Assembly: GCA_029168955.1 (NCBI GenBank) | Contig: JAPDOI010000149.1 | Span: 1,295,501 to 1,359,500, forward strand | Origin: Aplectana chamaeleonis | Lineage: Eukaryota > Nematoda > Chromadorea > Rhabditida > Cosmocercidae | DNA length: 64,000 bases | Reading direction: 5' to 3' | Part shown: positions 57,658 through 64,000 of the stretch, one piece after another | Layout of the letters: the number at the start of each line of letters is the position of its first letter | Position numbering within the stretch: position 1 is the stretch's first letter | The notes under the pieces: model-generated | Told to the model about the DNA's origin: nothing | The model's database searches: none | What the model saw: only the letters and a program-made list of their open reading frames with translations | Position numbers and translations under genes: made by a program

Positions 57658-59154
57658 CCCATTCACGACCACGCCCTAATTTGGGTGGCTGCACGTTCGA
57701 CCGCGTGCAATATTGCGTCACCGTATACAGTGTCCCACCGGTGGGCCACTTTTGCTCGAATGGCACGCCACCAAAAAATCGATTTTGTTTTTTTTGCTTA
57801 TTCTACGGCTGTCGACGTCAAAATCATGATGCCAAAATTTCAGCTTCCATAACTCTTTCCTTCCAGAGAAATGGCCTCCTAAATTTTCAACTGTGCAGAT
57901 AAGACCATCTACAAAATCACGTGAGCTCGTTGAATGCTAGCGGTTGGAAACATTAAATAACGTATATTTTAGTTCCGCAATCGCGTTCAGTCCTCATTAT
58001 CACAATCGTGGAAGCGAAACGGTTGTTTTAGAAAAAAATCAACTAGAATCATTCTCAAAACAACCGCTTCGCTTCTACGATTGTGATAATGAGACTTTGC
58101 GGACTGAACGCGATTGCGGAACTAGATCATAGATAACCATGATAGACATTCTTCTGTTCTTCACTTGACAGGAAATGCTTAGTGAAATGATATTTTGTCA
58201 GATTTGCACTAATTTTGCTTTAGCTACTCCCTCGCTCTTGCGGTCTATCGCATTCCGACGCGAGTTTTTTTTGTAGTAAACATTTTTAGCATTCTTTTTG
58301 ACATCTAGACGTAGAAAATACTCCTCAATTTTAATATTGACTTTTGATGCTGATGGAAATGACTTTTTTTAGATTTTCGCCATTTTTTCTCGGCCACCCC
58401 CTCAACCCTCCGGTTCGGCGCCTTCTAGGAAGAGATTTTTTGTGAAAAGCATATGTGTTTTTTGCATTCAAACGTATAAAATAGTTCTATTATTACAAAT
58501 TGACTAGGAATGATTAGTGTAATTACCGTTTTATAAGTTTTCACTCGTTTTCTGCTCTGGCACGTCCCCATTTTTCTCGTCCGCTCCTCTCCGCGTAGTT
58601 TTCACTGAAGTTTGAGCCCCGGCCTACGATGGTACACCAACCGTAACCAAGCAGGACTTTCAAAAAGGCCCTAATGATCTCAACATTGTGATCTTTGCAT
58701 AAAATAAATTATGTGAACAAAATACGGGCGAAAGAAAAGCCTATTCTCTACGCCGGAATGGTGCGCAGTATCAGTAATCATACTTCTGTGATATTTATAA
58801 ATAGTGCTATACGATCTGACCACTCTTAGAAGTAAGTATTGTTTCCCGAGCAATGGAAGAAAGTTAAAATTCTTCATTAAGTGCTTGTAAAAATGCGATC
58901 TGTACTCATAATTGCGGTTTTCGACCTTTGCTGCATTCGATGGGTCAGATATATTGTAGTGGTGAAGCTGCCAGCGGACCACGAAGTTTGTAGTCGACTC
59001 TAGAATAGGTAAGTACATTGACCATAAATAGGGTAAGAAATTCCTTCACGTGGTGGAGAAAAAGATTTTCGAGGAGAGAGTCCCACCGGGGGGACACGCG
59101 GTCCAGTGGAAGTCAACGCGTGTCCCACCGGTGGAACACGCGGTCGTGAATGGG
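57658..59154. mobile_element. PiggyBac-like non-autonomous element
   Basis: The ends CCCATTCACGACC and GGTCGTGAATGGG are exact inverted repeats, flanked by TTAA at 57654-57657 and 59155-59158. Subterminal copies of CCCACCGGTGG lie near both ends (57736 and 59121, with a variant at 59084). TTAA targets with CCC-starting ends are the piggyBac signature. The 1.5-kb interior encodes no recognisable transposase and contains a palindromic MITE. Confidence 0.8.
57972..58122. mobile_element. Palindromic MITE with GTTCCGCAATCGCG ends, copy 1
   Basis: The element is 151 bp, nearly fully palindromic: GTTCCGCAATCGCGTTCAG and CTGAACGCGATTGCGGAAC at the ends, CAACCGCTTCGCTTC and its inverse inside. TA lies on both sides (57970-57971 and 58123-58124), suggesting mobilisation by a Tc1/mariner transposase. 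Confidence 0.8.
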
Positions 59155-59206
59155 TTAACCCAAATTTCGGTAGTGTCAAAATTTGACCGGACCTTGCCTT
59201 TAAGCT

Positions 59207-59565
59207 GCAGATATTTACGAAAATTGTGGAATTAAACGCGACTTTGAAGAGAACAGCAAAACAAAATAGAACACCCTTAATTTGAAGAAATAATTGGGAA
59301 GGAGCAAGATAATAATGATTTGAAGTTGCGAGGCATCCATCCATGATAATGCTAAAATATGCATCCGAAAATAAGTGCGAAGAACTGCACAGCTTTACAA
59401 AACAACTGTTTTGATGACAGTATTCAAGTTTTATCATAAGGAATTTTTGGAAAGTTTGAGAAAATTTAGTAGGTTCATTTTTAAATTCAGTATTCTCAAA
59501 AATGGTGATCGCTGTTAAAGGCAGGATCCGGGCAGAATTTCGGTTTGAGATTTCCCGCTGTTGGG
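59207..59565. other. Unassigned stretch with a second AAAGGCAGGATCCGGG end
   Basis: TTAAAGGCAGGATCCGGGCAG near 59515 resembles the left end of the outer element at 56815 (AAAGGAAAGTCCGGGAAG, followed in both by TTTGAGATTTCCCGCT), so a related MITE terminus lies here. No gene is recognised. Confidence 0.35.
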
Positions 59566-59665
59566 TGGCGCACTTTTCCGCGGCGCGTGATGCACTTCCA
59601 CTTGGGTCGCGCAAACTTTCCACGGCGCGTGATGCACTTCCACGTGGGTCCCGTATGCCCTCCCT
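59566..59665. repeat. Tandem repeat, unit about 42 bp
   Basis: Two to three units contain GGCGCGTGATGCACTTCCAC and GTGGGTC(G/C)CG. The unit length and the GTGGAAGTG vocabulary recall the minisatellite at 5605-7580. Confidence 0.55.
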
Positions 59666-59701
59666 GGCGTTTGGCGCACTCCGAACTGTATCCCATATTC
59701 T

Positions 59702-59942
59702 TCACTTCCGCACTGCCGTTCAGTCCGCAAAGTGCGCTTGATTGCGAAATCGTGCTGCGGCGCGGTTGCGAGTATCCTCAGATAGGGATATGGGATCACC
59801 CGGGCGGTGGGATCACCCGGCGCCAAAGGCCAAAAGCGCCCGGGTGATCCTACATCCTTGTCTGAGGATGTTCGCAACCGCGCCGCAGCAAGATTTCGCA
59901 ATCAGGGTGCACTTTGCGGACTGAACGGCAGTGCGGAGGTGA
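59702..59942. mobile_element. Palindromic MITE with CCGCACTGCCGTTCAG ends
   Basis: TTCCGCACTGCCGTTCAGTC at the left and GACTGAACGGCAGTGCGGA at the right (one base differs), with CGCGGTTGCGAGTATCCTC and GAGGATGTTCGCAACCGCG inside, give a near-complete palindrome. The block CTTTGCGGACTGAACG is shared with the 57972 and 61440 elements. Confidence 0.75.
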
Positions 59943-61439
59943 ACTGTACATTCTCCGGTCCATGGTCAACGGTCAACTCTTAGCCGTTTATTATTATGTA
60001 TGATACTTCCTGTAGCGAATTTTCATTGTTGATCGGAGTTCTGGAGTGAATTGTTATTGTTGAGCGGAGTATGGATAAAATGACTATTCTATGGCTGTTC
60101 TATTTGTTGATAAATGGCTTTGTTGATATACTGTCGTAAGTGAATACAAAACTTGGAAAAGCGCGACCAGGGCATTTAATCTTCAAACCTGGCCCAGTAC
60201 CGCAAGGCCAGGCCTAATAATGCAGAGTTGGGTGGTACGGAGGCTATTGGCTGTTTAGAAAGGCCTCAGACGATTATCTAGCCTATGTTGATCCCGCGAT
60301 TCAACAGCGGCATCCGCGCGTTGTTCCACAATGATTCCATATCTGCGCTGTGGATATTTTAGCTGGTTCCACAATTCCCTCATTTCACTGTTCCATCTCT
60401 CTCACTCTGGTTCCATAATGAGGGACCTAAACGCCGATTTCAGGGGACTTGGGCGATGTTGGTCGGGGAGTAGTCGTGTAGTAGACGACAAGTCCCCCCG
60501 GAATTTGAGAGGTGGTGAACTCTTCATAGCAATTAACCTAAGGAACAATCGCTTGAAAGCGATCATATGATACCAGGACTAAAACCGCTACCTATACAAA
60601 GCTCCCAATAGAGATGTACTCTGTACGTAAGCCCCAAAAGCAAGCAGAGATTTGCGTAACTGCTCAGAATGCTTTAGAAGTGTTCAACACTGTACTGGGA
60701 AATGGGAGGAATACTGCTTCATGCATCACTTTCCAAGGCAAACACATCGGCTGCCCACGTGATATGCCAAGACAATGATGAAATACTCCTCCGGATTCGT
60801 TGTACAACCCTTGCATTGCACCCAACGCGTCGACGAGCTGCTGGCGGCGGGCTGGTTCGGCAGCCGGGCTGCCGGCCACCCTTCATCTCTGCGCGCTGAC
60901 TCTCTTTCTCTGCCGCTGCACACATTGCGTGAGGGAGAGGCCGTCGCGCCGCAGTGGGGTGGTAAGTGACCGAAGACGGCCTGTATGTGAACCTCTTAAA
61001 AAAGCCCATAAGGGATGATGAGGGTTTAAAAATTATTAGTCGCCGTCCATCCAGTTGTTTTGCCCGCAGAACGCACCCAAAACGAGACTTTCGAGAAGAG
61101 ACCACAAGAAATCGTGCAAACCTTCACTATATATATATTTTAATAAACACCAACCAGTACTGTTTTTGAGCAAAAATATCACTAGTAAATTGCGCTTCTG
61201 ATGAAGCTTTGTACGTAGAACTGAATGAGTTGTGAGCTAGAAAGGACAGGACGGAAGAAGAAATGGAAACAAATTAGCGAAAAAATCTTCAAAACATAAT
61301 AATGAATCTGCCAAATTTTGGAAAATAGCCAACATTACACGTCTCACGCGAAGCGTGTCAGGACGCCAAAGCCGTACAGTCGCGCTGTCCTTCAATTTGC
61401 TCTGCTTTTCGAGGATTAGTTATAGTTCAGTTCCGCACT
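59943..61439. other. Unassigned stretch
   Basis: No conserved gene is recognised. 60830-60960 is GC-rich with overlapping ORFs on both strands and ends at a GGTAAGTG donor-like site (60960), so a short first exon is conceivable. No downstream exon could be linked. Confidence 0.3.
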
Positions 61440-61579
61440 CGCGTTCAGCACTCATTATCACAATCGCAAAAGCGAAGCGGTTGTTCTAAAAAAAATGAAC
61501 TAAAATCATTCTCAAAACAACCGCTCCGCTTCCACGATAGTGATAATGAGACTTTGCGGACTGAACGCGATTTCGGAAC
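61440..61579. mobile_element. Palindromic MITE with GTTCCGCA ends, copy 2
   Basis: The element is 140 bp, from GTTCCGCACTCGCGTTCAG to CTGAACGCGATTTCGGAAC. Its interior CAACCGCT(C/T)CGCTTCCACGA is shared with 57972-58122. TA follows on the right; the left flank is CA. Confidence 0.75.
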
Positions 61580-62165
61580 TAGATCGTACATACTGGCCTT
61601 TGGTTTATGAAGGTGAATATTCGTTTTGCTGTGGGAACAGGTGTGTTTTCTTATTCAGTTGTAGCGTGGAGGTCTGCTAAACATTAGTAAACCCTTCAGA
61701 ACCAGCTTCGTCGGCAAAACGGCCCCATAAGTCAGCGGTGCTGGAGTTTCGCTGCAGCTAAGGAATTTAAAATTTCGGAAAACGGCAAACCCTAAAAATG
61801 ACCGGCAAACGGCAAAACCTGTTTTGAGCTATAATACACAGTCGCCAGTAAACCTACAACAGAAACATTTGGCTGCTGGGCACCCGCGGGACCATGAAGG
61901 GTGTGTCGCCGTTGGGTAGATTCGCGTATTACTGTACTTCGCATTGGAGCACCGTTTCCGCTAGTGCTCAGCTGCGAACCGTACAAGTTCCAACTTTTCC
62001 ACTACTTTATATAGCCGTTTACTTCATTTTAGTATAATTCGAGTTCAGATATCAGTTCAATCACTTCCATTCACCTTGAAATGCTCTGAACTCAATCAAT
62101 CAGTGTTTTCGGGTTTTTTTACAAAATAAAACATGTTATTCTATTTTGCAGATATCCGAATGGAC
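61580..62165. other. Unassigned stretch
   Basis: Nothing recognisable was found. A small repeat of CGGCAAAC/AACGGCAAA words lies at 61785-61820. Confidence 0.3.
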
Positions 62166-62171
62166 TGATAA

Positions 62172-64000
62172 CTACGCTGCCGAGATGTCGTACGTTCGTG
62201 CCGTGGCAGTGTGGAGGAAAGAAGATCGCCTCCGTGCAAACCGACGTCATCCCCTCCACAAAGAGGGTTTTTGTCATGGGAGAGGTGCTGGCCGGCCGCA
62301 ACTCTCCTTCGGATTCTCCTGCAAAGGGCCGGCGTGGAGAGGAATCCTGGACCCGCTCAGAAGTACCAATGCGCCACGTGCGGAGAGGATGTAAACCGGA
62401 GACATACCAGCGTCCAGTGCTTCGGATGCCAAAGGTGGGTGCATCTCTCCTGTTCGGGTCTCAGTTCTGTGAGGCATCATAACTCATCTTTTCGTTGTGT
62501 GTTATGCTCCTCACCTTCCATCTCAGATTCCTCTATCTCAAACCGCCCCCTTTCCATTGTGCATATCAATCTAAACGGCCTTCGTGCCAAGCTTTCTGAA
62601 CTCTCTCTCTTTGCACGTACTTACCATCCAGACGTGATCATGGTTCAAGAAACCAAGCTCTCTCCATCCCCTACCTATCCTCATCCCAATATCCCAGGCT
62701 ATACTTCTTACCATGCTCCAAGGTCATCTCTCGGCGGTGGAGTCTCTACTTTCGTTCTATCTTCACTTCCCTCACACCTCATTCCCAGCACCCTCACGGA
62801 CGGTACCATCGAGTACCTCCCACTCCTTCTGCCCCCTGAAACACCCCTTTCTCAGTTCAACATATACATTCCACCTACAACTTCATGCCCTTCATCTTAC
62901 AATCCTATCCCACTTCTCAAGCAGCTGAGCGACTGCTCCCTCTCATCCTCGGTCGTTTTCGCGGGTGATTTCAACGCTCACACCTTTTGCTCGTCTCTCG
63001 GTCCTGATGTTAGAGGAAATGACGTCGAAGAATGGGCAGATGAGTGCGACCTGGTCATTCTAAACGATGATCAGCCCACTCGTCTCCCTGCCAGCGGCCG
63101 ATCTTCTAGCCCAGACATATCTCTTGTCTCGTCCAACCTTTCTAGCTGCTGCTCATGGTCTACCTCGACTACTCTGCCAAGTGACCACGTTCCTGTCTTT
63201 GTCCACATCGATCTATCCAATTCTCTCGCTCCCTTTTCTGGGGTTCGCCAGCGTTCTTATCTTAATTTAGGCCGAGCAGACTGGCGCCTGTTCAGTGAAG
63301 TTGCGCTTCGCCTATCGGCAGATTACCCGTGGAATGGAAGCGTGCACCAGAAGGAGTGCCATCTATCTGACGCAATCCGCAAGGCCATGAATGCGGCTAT
63401 CCCTATCGGTCGCGTCAAGACGTTCTATCCAAATGTCAACAGGGAAATCCTCGACAAAATTAGAACGAGAGATGCGAGGAGAGCGGTTAATCATCTGGAC
63501 CCCGTGGTTGCTGAGCTTGACAGTGAGATCAAAAAGGATTTGGACAGACACAAGAAAGAAGAGTGGGAGAAGTTCACCGGACAGATGGACTTTAAGACGG
63601 ACAGTGCAGCTACTTGGAAGGTTTTACGGAAGCTTTCGGGTAAAAGCTCACCCGCCACCGTCTCCACTATCGAATTCGACAACGGCGTATTCAAATCAGG
63701 AAAGGAAGCCGCTTATGCGCTCGGGAAAAGTTTTTTCATCACCAGTGCTAAACGAGGTCTGCAGAATAGAGTGACTGTAAGAGAGCTGTGCCGCCTCCCG
63801 CTAATGAGCACGGCCGAAGCGTTTACTACGACGCAAATTGAGAATATTATAAAGGAAATGCGGAACTCTAGAGCTATTGGTCCTGATGGGATATGTCCTG
63901 CTGTCTTGAAGAAGATACCCACTGACTTACTACCGCTCCTCACTGATGTGATAAACTCATCGTTCATGTCGTGTACTATCCCGCAGAATTGGAAGATGGC
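62172..64000 (+). CDS. LINE (NPGP family) polyprotein, copy 5, open to the right edge
   Basis: From the codon after a stop at 62169-62171 the frame stays open for 609 codons and leaves the window. Order: leader [16 protein letters not shown]; 2A-like [17 protein letters not shown] (62304-62354); PHD-type finger YQCATC, QCFGCQRWVHLSCSGL and CVLC; apurinic-type endonuclease with [29 protein letters not shown] and SDHVPVFV; then the start of RT (IIKEMRNSRAIGPDGICPAV). The chain resembles copies 2 and 3 but has no frameshift or stop. There is no ATG near the left end, so the element is probably 5' truncated or starts outside the conserved region. It is the only copy here that could still be functional in this part; the RT core and 3' end lie beyond the window. 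Confidence 0.88.

Larger units (their letters stand above)
56815..59206. mobile_element. Outer TTAA-type MITE carrying two nested elements
   Basis: The left end TTAAAGGAAAGTCCGGG at 56815 and the right end CCGGACCTTGCCTTTAA at about 59190-59206 are inverted. Sequence right of the inner elements (CCCAAATTTCGGTAGTG) fits a right arm of this outer element. The element now spans 2.4 kb because 57171-57653 and 57658-59154 were inserted in it. The boundary assignment is an inference. Confidence 0.45.

Noticed and set aside
1..64000. CRISPR arrays, bacterial operons, phage or retroviral genes
   Set aside because: No spaced direct repeats, no prokaryotic signals, and no integrase, gag or envelope-like sequence was seen. 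All RT sequences are of LINE type.

Overview
The window looks like nuclear DNA of a nematode, most likely a strongylid (hookworm-like) clade V parasite. This is inferred from several very short introns (48-60 bp) with TTTCAG-type acceptors, a poly-U/CAG site just upstream of a start codon as expected for spliced-leader trans-splicing, and protein sequences that read as metazoan. There are no operons with ribosome binding sites, no CRISPR array and no rRNA. Most of the 64 kb is transposable-element sequence.

Only two host genes could be assembled, and both appear intact although no long open reading frame marks them. (1) A seven-exon glycerate kinase (GLYCTK/MOFRL family, 459 aa) lies on the + strand at 26373-29626. 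(2) A fifteen-exon coatomer delta subunit (delta-COP/ARCN1, 516 aa) lies on the - strand and runs from 51235 down to 29891. The two genes converge tail to tail, 264 bp apart. The delta-COP gene spreads 1,551 coding bases over 21.3 kb because at least four introns are filled with LINE copies, mariner elements, foldbacks and MITEs.

Layout. 1-5.6 kb: AT-rich palindromic array, then a crowded field of TTAA-flanked MITEs. 5.6-7.6 kb: a 21/42-bp minisatellite that is open in frames on both strands. 7.6-16 kb: more MITEs and unassigned sequence. 16.0-19.1 kb: a small tandem repeat, a hAT-like element with a perfect 8-bp target duplication, and a 1-kb foldback. 19.8-23.2 kb: a dispersed repeat carrying a tRNA-like SINE, split by a 1.95-kb Mutator-like element. 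24-26 kb: MITEs and an inverted-repeat element. 26.3-51.3 kb: the two host genes with their embedded transposons. 51.9-54.6 kb: a second LINE family carrying two hAT MITEs. 54.6-55.4 kb: a 5'-truncated mariner. 55.6-61.6 kb: nested TTAA elements and palindromic MITEs. 62.2-64.0 kb: a LINE with an uninterrupted reading frame that leaves the window.

The main LINE family encodes, in order, a short upstream peptide, a 2A-like ribosome-skipping motif ending NPGP, a PHD-type zinc finger, an apurinic-type endonuclease, reverse transcriptase and a C-terminal zinc knuckle, with a (GAA)n 3' end. The 2A-like motif is the most interesting molecular feature. The host gene most worth recording is the delta-COP locus, which an ORF scan would miss.
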